Assembly: GCA_029747015.1 (NCBI GenBank)
Contig: JAKOGI010001977.1
Location: 62,001 to 126,000, forward strand
Direction of reading: 5' to 3'
Origin: Carnegiea gigantea
Taxonomy: Eukaryota > Streptophyta > Magnoliopsida > Caryophyllales > Cactaceae
Length of the DNA stretch: 64,000 nucleotides
Under the pieces are notes generated by a model. The model was given only the letters and a program-made list of their open reading frames with translations, made no database searches and was not told the origin of the DNA. How positions within the stretch are numbered: the first letter of the stretch is position 1; every line of letters starts with the position of its first letter. This document shows positions 10,103-20,648 of this stretch, piece by piece. The position numbers were made by a program, and so were the translations under genes.

Positions 10103-12582
10103 ATGAGTACTAGCATGTCTGTGGAAGAAAGGCTTGAAGTTCTTTCTAAGCAAATGCAAGAAATGAGTGTGAGTAATCGAGAACTCAAAGCACAAAATGA
10201 GTACTTGAGGAAACAGCTTGGAAACCATATGAAACTAAAGCAGAAACTTCAAGAATCACCAAGCATTCGGATTGGAACAGACTATGGCTATGAAAAGGAA
10301 GCTAGCAATGCATTCTCTGAAGAAGAAGTACCATTTGAAAGAATGCAAAGAAGAGCGCGACCTACTTTCAACTCTAATGAGATCAAGGTTGATATTCCTG
10401 AGTTCGAGGGTAAGTTAGATCCTGATGAGTTCATTGAATGGTTACAAGCGGTGGAGCGTATTTTTGAGTTCAAGGAGATTCCAGAAGATAAGAAAGTCAA
10501 AATAGTTGCTCTTAGATTAAGGAAATATGCCTCCTTATGGTGGACAAACCTTACTGCTAAGAGAACTAGAGAAAGGAAGAGTAAGATTGCTACTTGGGAC
10601 AAAATAAAAGCCAAGATGAAGGCACGGTTTTTGCCTTCTACGTATGTCCAAGATCAATACATGCTCTTTCATCATTTGAATCAAGGCAAGATGAGTGTTG
10701 AAGAATATACTCGTGAGTTTGAGAAACTCATGATCAAATGTGACATTCATGAGCCTGAAGAGCAGACCATGGTACGTTACCTAGGAGGGCTTGATCCTAG
10801 GATAGCTAACGTGGTTGAGTTGCAAGCTTATACCACCTTTGACGAAGTGTGTGTCCTAGCACACAAGGTGGAGCAACAAAGAAAGTCTAGAATGAATGTT
10901 CGTGATTCATTCAAGCCTTATTCTACACCAAACCGTGGGCAACCCTTAAACAAGGGGAGTACCACACCTCAGCCTAAATCATCTACCCCTTTCCCATCTA
11001 ATCCACAAAAAAACCAAGCTCCTCAAAGGCCACCACCATCAAACCCCCCACGTCCAAACCCATACCCTGTAAGCCAAAGAAGGTGTTACAAGTGCCAAGG
11101 CTTAGGACACATTGCTTCTGATTGTCCTAGTCGAAAGGTAGTCACCTTAGCTGAATGGGAAGCCATAGAGGGAGAATTTGCCGAGGAGAAAGAAGAGGAA
11201 AAGGCAGAAGATGCTGAGAGCGATCATGAAGATGATCAGGAGGAGTTGTGGAAAACGCAGATGAAGGTGAGATGCTAGTAATTCGAAGGGTATTGAGCAA
11301 TCAACGAGTTGCTAAGGATGAACAACGTGAGAACATCTTTCACTCACGGTGTACAGTCCAAGGCAAAGTGTGCTCGTTAATCATCGATGGAGGAAGTTGT
11401 GCCAACGTTGTTTCATTGAATATGATTGAGAAACTGAACCTTTAGTCCACGGCACACCCACACCCATACAACATTCAATGGTTAAATCAAGGCAAGGGAT
11501 TACAAGTTAACTCTCGTTGCTTGATTTCATTCTCTCTTGGTAAGAATTACCAAGATGAACTTTGGTGTGATATTATCCCCATGGATGCTTGTCATATTCT
11601 GTTAGGACGACCATGGATGTATGATAGGAAGGTTATGCATAATGGTTATCTTAATACTTATTCCTTTTCCAAAGATGGCAAGAAGATTACTCCTGAATCC
11701 TATGTCACCATCCGAACTCCACAAAATGAAACCACAAAAAAGCCAAAATCAATCTGACTTGCTTTTGACATATGTTGAACCACTTTTAAAGGCCTCTCAA
11801 CATGAGTTCAAAGCCTTGAAAGAGTGGATATTGCAAGTACAAGATGAGCCACAAACACCACTTCCATCCCATCCCATAGCCAAGGTCATATTGAATCAGT
11901 TCAGTCACCTATTTCCAGAAGAGATACCTTTGGGTTTACCCCCTAAGCGTGACATTCAACATCATATTGACCTTATCCCAGGATCCATTCTGCCTAATAA
12001 GCCAGCCTACAGGACAAATCCCAAAGAAACTCAAGAGATTCAACGACAAGTTGAAGAACTGATATTCAAGGGGTTGGTACGAGAATCCTTAAGTCCATGT
12101 GCTGTTCCTGCTCTTTTGGTTCCGAAGAAGGATGGTAGTATGAGGATGTGTGTTGACAGTAGGGCCATAAACAAAATTACTATCAAGTATAGGTACCCTA
12201 TACCTAGGCTTGAAGATATGTTGGATGAATTACATGGCTCTAAGGTGTTTAGTAAGATTGATTTGAGGAGTGGTTATTATCAAATTCGTATTAGGGAGGG
12301 CGATGAGTGGAAAACTGCTTTCAAGACTAAGGGCGGATTATATGAATGGTTAGTCATGCCTTTCGGTCTTTCTAATGCCCCTAGTACGTTTATGAGGTTA
12401 ATGAATCAAGTATTTCGACCATACTTGGGCAAGTTCGTGGTTGTTTACTTCGATGATATATTGGTGTTCAGTAAGAATGAGCAAGAACATCAAGATCATT
12501 TAACTCAGGTGATGCTCGTTCTTGAAAAGGAGAAGTTATTCGGGAACCTAAAGAAGTGTACCTTCTTTACTCATGAAGTTAC
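10103..12582 (+). pseudogene. D1 gag-pol, truncated and frameshifted
   Basis: The start at 10103 (MSTSMSVEE) matches D2, F1 and F2. An N-terminal coiled coil leads into the retrotransposon Gag core (IPEFEGKLDPDEFIEWL ... YASLWWTN), a proline-rich segment and a CCHC knuckle (CYKCQGLGHIASDC). Retropepsin has [11 protein letters not shown] and reverse transcriptase has [10 protein letters not shown]. Damage relative to D2: a one-base deletion near 11247 (GAGTTGTGG for GAGTTTGTGG), a CAG-to-TAG stop at 11443-11445, and a one-base insertion near 11694. The coding sequence ends in late RT at the F1 insertion. The product is not functional. Confidence 0.9.
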
Positions 12583-13811
12583 TGATGGAAATCCCGCCAT
12601 CCCTTTTGTTAAAAACGAATCAAATCAATTAGGTAATCTTATTATGCTGGTTTAAGGATGAATAAATCATCCAAGTTTTGATTAAACATTGAAACTGCAG
12701 GGCAAGGGTTAAATCTAACAGCTAACCCGTTTTTGTGGGCTTAATTTCTCAAACATACTAAGGGTTTACGTCTAATATTTTTTGATGGATTTGAAGATCA
12801 AGATGTTAGATTTCCAACAAATCAAGTTTCATCCAATTTGGACTTCATTTGGTCGTTCAAATCAGCAATTAAACCCAAGGTGTCAAAACTGCCCAGCAGG
12901 GCCAGGATGAACCCGGTTTTGTTCTTTTTATTTCTTATGATGTAGTTTAGCTTAAATCTTGTATTTTTACATATTTTGGGTCCCCAAGATCTTAGCTTTC
13001 ATGTCCAATTGGAATTACCAGATTTGGAGTTCAATTGGTTAGTGAACTAAGCTAATTAGTAAACCTGTGCTGTTTTGGAGTCCAATCTGCACGGTTTGGG
13101 AAATCAGGCTGATTCAAGGGGCAAATGACGTCCAATTGCTATGATTCAAAAATGAGGGTAATCTAGACATCTTGAGGTTTCCAACCATGTAAGAAACGTA
13201 GCAATTAGTCATCATTTGAGGTGTCAAACATGCGTTGCAAGTGGAGGCAGAAATCGGCTGCTTGACACCCGGTTGCTTAGCCTGGTGGTTTTCCTCCTTC
13301 AAGGGGTTTGCTTAAGGTGGAAGGCTGCCAAGCAGGTCATTTTGAGCTGCTTGATTAAGCACCACTCAGCTACTTGAGAGAGAGACACGTGGAGCTAGTG
13401 AAACGCCACCATTTTGCAAGCTCTCATTCGACACTCAAGCATGACATGGCACACATGCAATTTTCAGTCCTTTTGAGGTGGCAGCCATGCTCTCTTACCT
13501 TCCTTGAAGGGAAATTGAGTCAACAAGGTTTCTTAATACTTAGGAAAGAGTTTAAGAAGGAAATCTTGTGTTTTGTAGCTTAAACTTTCAGCTTATGTAT
13601 GTTTTAGCTTAAACCGTGTATTACTAAGCATAGGATTAGTTTAATGACTTTCCTTGCCTAGAAGGAAAGCTCTTTTCATGTAATCACAAGGCTATATAAG
13701 TGCCTTGGCTGCTCTTTTGTAAAAACAAGAAGCTTGAGTATTGAAATTAAGAAAAGACTTTGTGTCTTGTGTTCCTCTCAAACACTTAACTTGCTTATCC
13801 TTAATTAGGCC

Positions 13812-13923
13812 GATTAAGGTGGTGTCCAAGTGAGTCTTAATCATTGATTAGGTGGTGTATCTTATCCTAATCAAAGGTTAAGGGCCCTAAGCTAAGTGAT
13901 TAGTGGTGTATCTTATCTAATCA
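13812..13923 (+). promoter_or_regulatory. Three consecutive stem-loops in R/U5 (F1)
   Basis: GATTAAG / CTTAATC, then GATTAGG / CCTAATC around TGGTGTATCTTAT, then TGATTAG / CTAATCA around the identical 13-base loop. The arms are perfect 7-base pairs. Confidence 0.7.
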
Positions 13924-14181
13924 CAAGGCTTAGAACTATCCATATTCCATTGAATTCACTTAAAGTTCATGAAGTTAGCTTTTGGATCCCTTAAACCATA
14001 AGCTCTCCTTTTTCATGTTCTAATCAGTGAACTTCATTCCTCTCTTTTTTTTTCTTTTCATATTCATTTCAAGCTTAATCAAGGCCAAGAATTCTTGCTT
14101 TGATTCAGTTTTGAGCCCAAACACAAAAGCCATCTCAAAAACCGTGAAAATCACAAACTAGGCGTGCTTAGGCAGCAAGTT

Positions 14182-14218
14182 GGCACGGTGCCCCCGTGCC
14201 TTGAAGCACGACCGTGCC
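14182..14218 (+). promoter_or_regulatory. GC hairpin module (F1, U5)
   Basis: GGCACGG-TGCCC-CCGTGCC, a perfect 7-base stem with a five-base loop, then GCACGACCGTGCC five bases later, about 90 bases before the LTR end. Confidence 0.7.
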
Positions 14219-14310
14219 ACCCCTGGTTCGTGAGTTTCCCACTTGTTTTGGTTGTGTTCCTGTTGTAAGTTAGCTTGGGTTGTTCCTACCCTTGAGACTT
14301 ACATCATTTT

Positions 14311-14322
14311 TGGTATCAGAGC
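14311..14322 (+). other. F1 primer binding site
   Basis: TGGTATCAGAGC, four bases after the LTR end; same spacing as in D. Confidence 0.9.
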
Positions 14323-14406
14323 AAGTTCAGATCCTTGCCTGAACCCCACGCTCCCAAATTCAATCCAAACACAGTCAAGCATAAATCGTTCCTTCCTGCA
14401 ATCACA

Positions 14407-15608
14407 ATGAGTACTAGCATGTCTGTGGAAGAGAAGCTTGAGGTTCTTTCCAAGCAAATGCAAGAAATGAGTGTGAGTAATCAAGAACTCAAGGCTCGAA
14501 ATGAGTACTTGAGAAAACAACTTTGAAACTACATGAAGCAAAAGCAAAAGGCGTGTGAAGAACCCATCCAATCCGAACCATGGAGGCAAGAACAAGTGTT
14601 TAGCCATACTCTTGATTCTAGAGTGAAGATGAACCATTGAGAATGACTAGACAAGACTCACGGAATCAAGCTAGTGCAAATGATTTCAAGGTTGAAATTC
14701 CAGAATTTGAAGGCAAGCTTGATCCTGAAGATTTTTTGGATTGGTTACACACAGTTGAAAGAGTTTTTGAGTACAAGGACATCCCAGAAGACAAGAAGGT
14801 GAAGCTGATTGCTTTAAGGCTTCGTAAGTATGCTTCTCTATGGTGGACTAACTTGTGTGCCAAAAGAGTAAGAGAAAGGAGGTCCAAAATCAGAACTTGG
14901 GAGAAGATGAAGTCAAAGCTCAAGGCTAGATTTCTTCCTTCTACCTATGTTCAAGATTGCTACTCTCAACTCCACCATTTGAACCAAGGTAATTTGAGTG
15001 TAGAAGAATACACTCGTGAATTTGAAAAGCTTGTGATTAAGTGTGATTTGCAAGAGCCAGAAGAACAAACAATTGTTCGATACTTGGGAGGTCTTGATCC
15101 TAGGTATGCTAATGTTGTTGATTTGCAAGCTTACACTTCTTTTGATGAAGTATGTGTGCTAGCTCACAAGGTTGAGCAGCAAAAGAAGAGCAAACCGCCC
15201 TCACGGCATGAAAATCCAAATCCCTCACCATATGAACAAACCTTAAACAAGGGGAGTTCATCTTATGTCCCTCAACCCACGGCATCCCTTTCCCCTTCTC
15301 CACAAAAAAACCAAACTCCACAAAAGGGCCTACCCCCACAACTCACACCAAAACCCCTTCCTAAAAACATCCCAAGGTGTTTTAAGTGCCAAGGCTTTGG
15401 TCACTTAGCATCAGATTGTACAAACCGAAGGTATGTTACCTTGGCTGAATGGAAGGCAACTGAGGAGGTCGAAATAGAAGAGGAAAAGAAAGAGGATAAA
15501 GAAGATGATCTCGAGGAGATAGTGATTGAGGCGGATGAAGGTGAAATGCTCACCTTAGACACTTACCACCCCCAAAATACAAAGAGAATCGAAATATTCT
15601 TTTCATGA
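14407..15608 (+). pseudogene. F1 Gag, broken
   Basis: The Gag starts MSTSMSVEEKLEVL, with a coiled-coil N-terminus close to D Gag. A stop at the KQLG position (TGA, about 14524-14526; GGA in F2, a G-to-T change) and a nearby frame change end the first part. The frame resumes by 14637 with the Gag core (EIPEFEGKLDPEDFLDWL, YASLWWTN) and a CCHC knuckle (CFKCQGFGHLASDC). An acidic segment (EADEGEMLTLD) is followed by a stop at 15606-15608. In D the same acidic segment continues into protease, so here pol is missing from the family design rather than lost by damage. F2 has the same architecture. Confidence 0.8.
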
Positions 15609-15901
15609 CTTTTGGTGAACCATCAACCTTTTCCCCCACTCCACCCACACCCAAAACACTCAAACAAACCTTCTGTCAATTCAATTCAGAATCATTCCTT
15701 ACAGTTCCTAATCCTGAATTAAGAGCATGTGAGAAAGTGGTTCCAATCATGTTCAAGGAGCCCCCTACGTCCACCATTCCAATCAACAAGGGGAAGGTAA
15801 AGAAGAAAGTCTCTAAGTTCAAAAGAGACTTGTTTTCATGGTTGATTTTATTTCAACCAGAATTGAGCAAAAAGAGGAGTTCATTACCTACTATGATTTG
15901 A
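15605..15901 (+). CDS. Small second frame of F elements, unknown
   Basis: A 98-codon frame overlaps the gag stop (ATGA at 15605-15608). It is proline- and lysine-rich with no domain I recognise. Most of it is kept in F2 (42241-42404) with only scattered changes, so it is a family feature and not random. It stops about 28 bases before the 3' LTR. It could be a remnant of a longer polyprotein end. Expression is unproven. Confidence 0.35.
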   Translation: MTFGEPSTFSPTPPTPKTLKQTFCQFNSESFLTVPNPELRACEKVVPIMFKEPPTSTIPINKGKVKKKVSKFKRDLFSWLILFQPELSKKRSSLPTMI

Positions 15902-15929
15902 GGGCAAATCATTTTTAACAAGGGGAGTA

Positions 15930-17083
15930 TGATGGAAATCCCGCCATCCCTTTTGTTAAAAACGAATCAAATCAATTAGGTAATCTTATTATGCTGGTTT
16001 AAGGATGAATAAATCATCCAAGTTTTGATTAAACATTGAAACTGCAGGGCAAGGGTTAAATCCAGCAACTAACCCGTTTGGTCGTTCAAATCAGCAATTT
16101 TGAGCTAACCCGTTTGGTCGTTCACATCATTTGGGAGGCATCATGACCCCTAATGAAGTAGATTAAGCTAGTGGTGAGGTGTTAAGCTAGATGAGTGATG
16201 GATGTAATGTGTTTCCCTCTCCCAAATGAGCCCATTCTGGAAAATGGACTTCCAGGGCTTTCTAACAAGCCCAAGAACGCGTGATTTGGCCGAGTATTCT
16301 GGAAGTTATGCTCTGTTGAAGTTGAGGCAGTTGCAAGGATTAATGCTGGGAATATGAAGAGTCTTCGGTTACATATACTTGTGTGGCTGATATTGTGCAC
16401 GTTTTAGATGCTTCTAGATTGATGTAATCAGCTGCAAAAATCCTAGAATATTCCTTGTAACCTCCCCCACCCCTTTTATGATGAGTCTTTTCATTTTTCT
16501 TAGACTTTTCATTAGCTAGTTTTAATTGTTAGGAGTTATTTGAGTCTTTTGATTGTCTTTTGCTGAGTCTATAAAAGGGGAGGGGCATGTGAAGCTAATC
16601 ATTCAGAATTGTAAGAAATTTCCAAAGCAATACAAGTACTTTGAGTGTGTTTCTCAAAAGTGCAACTAAATTCCTAGTTCTATATCTTGAATTGTGGCAA
16701 ATTCAAGTGGTGTTCTAGGTTCTCTTCCTTTTCCAATTGGAGTGATTCCTTGGTTAAGACAAGAGAATTAGCCCAAGGTCAAGTCATTGAGTGGCTCCGT
16801 GAAGGATTATCTCAATTACAAGATCTTGTTCTATCCCTTTTTCTTGTGTAGTGAAGTGCTTCATCCATCTCATCCATCTTTCATTTCTCTTCCCAACTTG
16901 GCTTATTTTGAGTTGGAGTTTGATTTGGTTCACTTGCCACCCACATATACATCACCGTGAAAGGTCACTTGACTATCCAAACCCTTGATTTTCTACTCCA
17001 TTGTTGTTCTTCCTTCTTCTTGCCTTAAATTCCACTTTGAGGTTAAGTTGTGAGTGGTTCCTTCTCCTTACAACCTTCCATCA
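15930..17083 (+). repeat. Mosaic LTR: F / E / A / E segments
   Basis: 15930-16124 is the start of an F LTR with an internal deletion and a short duplication of AACCCGTTTGGTCGTTCA. About 16125-16228 matches the middle of the E LTR (CATCATTTGGGAGGCATC). About 16223-16953 is the last two thirds of an A/B LTR (TATA at 16570-16576), ending ATACATCA. 16954-17083 is the end of the E LTR, directly before the E1 PBS. The junctions share a few bases (CA, CAAATG) and have no TSD. Total length, 1154 bp, is close to one normal LTR. Confidence 0.75.
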
Positions 17084-17086
17084 AAT

Positions 17087-17098
17087 TGGTATCAGAGC
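17087..17098 (+). other. E1 primer binding site
   Basis: TGGTATCAGAGC, three bases (AAT) after the LTR end CTTCCATCA at 17083. Confidence 0.9.
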
Positions 17099-17213
17099 TT
17101 AGGCTATCTTTCTTGGCCAAGCTTCCTTGCCCAAACACATCTCAAACACCAAGCTCAGAAAACAGCCCAAAACACAACCCCCACAAAACTCAGCCGTGCC
17201 CAACCAGAAAGTT

Positions 17214-17323
17214 GGCACGGGCACACCGTGCCATATACGCACGACCGTGCCACCATTTCAGTCCAGACACCCATTGCCAGCAGCTCAGCACGGTCAGGCC
17301 GTGCCCCCTAACACGACCGTGCC
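17214..17323 (+). promoter_or_regulatory. Two GC hairpin modules in E1 leader
   Basis: GGCACGGGCACACCGTGCC (17214-17232) plus GCACGACCGTGCC (17239-17251), then GCACGGTCAGGCCGTGCC (17288-17305) plus CACGACCGTGCC (17312-17323). The arms are constant and the five-base loops differ. They lie between the PBS and the gag start. Confidence 0.75.
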
Positions 17324-17369
17324 AACCTCCCCCCGTCCCAAAACACTCTTTCTCCTTTCCAAAGCCAAA

Positions 17370-20300
17370 ATGTCTTCTAGCCTCACACCCGAGCAAGTGG
17401 CCGAGCAAGCCCTGAGGGAGAAAGCCGAGGTAGAAGCTCAACTAAAGTATCTCCAAAAGCAACTAGGGCAACTTATGGAAGAGAAGAGGAGAGGTTTATG
17501 GAGTTCAAGGAGTCCAAGCAAGCATCAAGACTCGGATGACTCTGAGGGAAGCAACCCCATTAGTGACTCAAGTGAAGGGGAGCTTGCACCAAGGTCCCAA
17601 CGACATCAAAGGTCCAAGGGACGAAGCTTTGGAGACTTTAAAGTCGACATTCCGGAGTTCGAAGGACAACTAGACCCAGACATCTTCCTTGATTGGCTTC
17701 AAACGGTGGAAAGAGTATTTGAATACGAGGACATTCCGGAAGGCAAAAAGGTAAAGCTGGTAGCCTTGAAACTTCGTAAATATGCTTCCATATGGTGGTC
17801 TAATGTTGTGTCCAAGAGGGTGAGAAAGGGGAAAAGTAAGATAAAGACTTGGGAGCAAATGAAATCCAAACTCAAGGCCAAGTTCTTACCCCCACACTAT
17901 CTTCAAGACAATTTCCTTAAACTCCACCACCTCCGACAAGGTTCAAAGAGTGTAGAGGAGTACACTAGGGACTTTGAACAACTTCTTCTAAAGTGTGATT
18001 TGAGGGAAGATGATTCCCAAACCTTGATTCGTTACTTGAGTGGGCTTGATGAACAAATTGCTCATGTAGTGGAGTTACACCCCTACACCTCCCTTGATGA
18101 GTTGAGTACTTTAGCTCACAAGGTAGAAAAACAAAAGAAGCTCAAAGGCAAGAACCCCATCTCTAAGCCTACCCCACGGCCTTATGGCTTTCAAAAGCCC
18201 CCATTCACTCCTCAAAAATCTTATCCACCCCCAAACCCGAAATCCCCTCAAACAGCCCCCCCACAAACTCCATCCAAGCCACCACCAAAACCCCCTAGCA
18301 AGGTTCGATGTTTTCGTTGTCAAGGTCTTGGACATTACGCTTCCGAATGTCCAAACAAGAGAATGGTATCTCTAGCCGAATATCAAGAGTCCTTAGAGGA
18401 GCTAGAGGTTGAGGAAGAGAAGAATGGAGAAGAAAAGGAGGTGTACATGGCTGAAATGTTGGAAGAGGTAGAAGAGGGCCCGGATGAAGGGGAACTACTA
18501 GTGATTAGAAGGGCTCTAAGTGGGATCGCTACTCAAGACAACATGGAGCAAAGGGAGAGCATCTTCCATACAAGGTGCACCGTGAGTGGCAAGGTGTGTT
18601 CTCTCATCATCGATGGGGGAAGTTGTGCTAATGTGACCTCAAAAACCATGGTGGACAAACTCAAGATTCCGGTCACACCTCACCCAAATCCTTACACAAT
18701 CCAATGGCTCAACCAAGGTAAGGGTTTGCAAATTACTACTCGATGTTTGCTTACTTTTTCCATTGGAAAGTCATATAAAGATGAGATATGGTGTGACATA
18801 GTGCCCATGGACGCTTGCCATGTTCTTTTGGGCCGGCCATGGCTCTTTGATAGAAGGGTGATGCATGATGGTCGAAAGAATACCTACACTTTCACCAAAG
18901 ACAACAAGAAAATCCCCCTCACTCCCCTCAAGCCTAGCCCACAAAAGAACCCTCAAGACAATCCCAAGTTGGATGTCTTTCTCACCACCTTACTCCACTC
19001 TCAACTCCATGAGTTCGAAGACTTTAAAGAGTGGATCCTCTTAGGCCAAGAACCGGCCAAGGTAAAGGAATCTCCCCATCCTTTACTTACCTCACTCCTA
19101 CAAGCCTTTGCCCACGTCTTCCCACAAGAAATACCTCATGGCCTACCCCCCAAAAGATCCATCCAACATAAAATCGACCTCTTCCCGGGTGCCACCCTCC
19201 CAAATAGACCGGCCTACCGCATGAACCCTCAAGAGACACAAGAGGTTCAAAGACAAGTGGATGAGCTCCTAGCCAAGGGCTTGATCCGCGAGAGCTTGAG
19301 TCCATGTGCCGTCCCGGCCCTACTTGTGCCCAAGAAAGATGGGAGCATGAGAATGTGTGTTGATAGTAGATCTATCAACAAGATCACCATCAAATACCGG
19401 TACCCAATCCCAAGGTTGGAGGATTTGCTAGATGAGCTTCATGGGGCCACTATATTCTCAAAGATTGATCTAAGAAGTGGCTATTATCAAATACGAATCT
19501 TTGAAGGGGATGAATGGAAGACGGCTTTTAAAACCAAGGGTGGCCTATATGAGTGGCTTGTCATGCCCTTTGGTTTGACTAATGCACCTAGCACATTCAT
19601 GAGGCTAATGAACCAAGTTCTTAAGCCATTCCTTGGGAGATATGTCGTTGTGTATTTTGATGACATTTTGGTGTATAGTCGTGGAGAAGAAGAGCACTCC
19701 AAGCACTTGCATGATGTTTTAAGTGTCTTGGCACAAGAGCAACTTTATGGCAACCTAGAGAAGTGCCACTTCTTCACTCCTCAAGTGAAGTTCTTGGGGT
19801 ATGTGGTGTCGGCCGAAGGCATCCAAGTGGATGAAGAGAAGATCAAGGCCATCCGTGAGTGGCCTACCCCCATGTCAATCCAACAAGTCCGGAGTTTCCA
19901 TGGTTTGGCTTCCTTTTATAGGAGGTTTGTGAGCAATTTTAGCTCAATTATGGCACCCATGACCGAGATCCTTAAGGCCAAACACTTTGAGTGGAATGAG
20001 AAGGCCCAACATGCCTTTGAAGAAATCAAGGAGAGGCTTACTAGTGCACCCATCCTTGCACTACCTAGCTTTTCCAAAGTTTTTGAGGTAGAATGTGATG
20101 CGTCCGGTGTTGGCATTGGGGCCGTGTTGTCACAAGAGAAGAGGCCCATTGCTTATTTTAGTGAGAAGCTCAATGACGCCAAAAGGAAGTATTCTACATA
20201 TGACAAGGAGTTCTATGCCTTAGTGAGGGCATTGGAACATTGGCGTTATTACTTGGTTGGAGGCGAGTTCATCCTCCATACGGATCATCAAGCCTTGAAG

Positions 20301-20648
20301 TTCATCCAAGGACAACATAAGCTCAATCCACGACATGCCAAGTGGGTAGAGTTCTTGCAATCCTTTCACTTTGTGGTCCACCACAAATCCGGCCAAATGA
20401 ACAAAGGGGCCGATGCATTGTCAAGGAGATATCTCTTGCTCTCTACTCTTGAATCCAAGGTACTTGGGTTTGAGTGCATCAAGGCTATGTATACCTAAGA
20501 TGAAGATTTCAAGACCATTCTTGAAAAGTGTTCTAGCCATGCCCACGGTCCCTTCCACCTAGAGGACGGATTCCTCTTCAAGGGAAACCGACTTTGCGTT
20601 CCTAAATGTGGGTTTAGAGAGCTTTTGATCCAAGAACTCCATGGGGGA
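17370..20648 (+). pseudogene. E1 gag-pol, 5' part to integrase zinc finger
   Basis: The start at 17370 ([13 protein letters not shown]) is chosen because E2 and G2 share it. The frame is open 81 codons further upstream through the leader, which is probably chance. Order: coiled coil, Gag core ([17 protein letters not shown]), proline-rich linker, CCHC ([14 protein letters not shown]), retropepsin ([11 protein letters not shown]), RT (YFDDILVYS), RNase H ([12 protein letters not shown]) and the integrase zinc finger start. A TAA at 20496-20498, between RNase H and integrase, breaks the frame, which otherwise continues to the A1 insertion after LHGG. It resumes at 27558. The whole would be about the length of A1. 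Confidence 0.9.

Larger units (their letters stand above)
6936..12582 (+). mobile_element. D1 element: Ty3/gypsy, 3' truncated
   Basis: This plus-strand element comprises a complete 5' LTR (6936-9988, interrupted by solo LTR X), a PBS, and gag-pol up to reverse transcriptase, where the F1 LTR begins at 12583. RNase H, integrase and the 3' LTR are missing. It is nearly identical to D2 over the shared part. It sits in H gag; the left flank is GATAT. Confidence 0.9.
12583..14306 (+). repeat. F1 5' LTR (1724 bp)
   Basis: Starts TGATGGAAATCCCGCC and ends GAGACTTACATCA. The middle (about 13100-13520) is closely similar to the D LTR, including CAAATGACGTCCAA and GAGAGAGAGACACGTGGAGC. TATA is TATATAAG at 13693-13700. 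Stem-loops are at 13812-13842, 13846-13872 and 13897-13923. GC hairpins are at 14182-14200 (GGCACGGTGCCCCCGTGCC) and 14206-14218. Confidence 0.88.
12583..16124 (+). mobile_element. F1 element: gag-only LTR element
   Basis: The element has a 5' LTR (12583-14306), PBS, short leader, gag, a small second frame, a polypurine tract (AACAAGGGGAGTA, 15917-15929) and the start of a 3' LTR (15930-16124). The internal region is only about 1.6 kb and has no protease, RT or integrase. It is therefore non-autonomous, like the plant TR-GAG class. It lies in D1 RT with left flank GTTAC. The matching right flank is not found, because the 3' LTR passes into foreign LTR sequence. Confidence 0.85.

Noticed and set aside
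15605..15901. Envelope-like gene in F elements
   Set aside because: No signal peptide or membrane segment is evident; it is small, proline/lysine-rich and close to gag.
17214..17323. CRISPR-like or palindromic repeat array
   Set aside because: Only a few hairpins with irregular spacing inside a retrotransposon leader; plant nuclear DNA.
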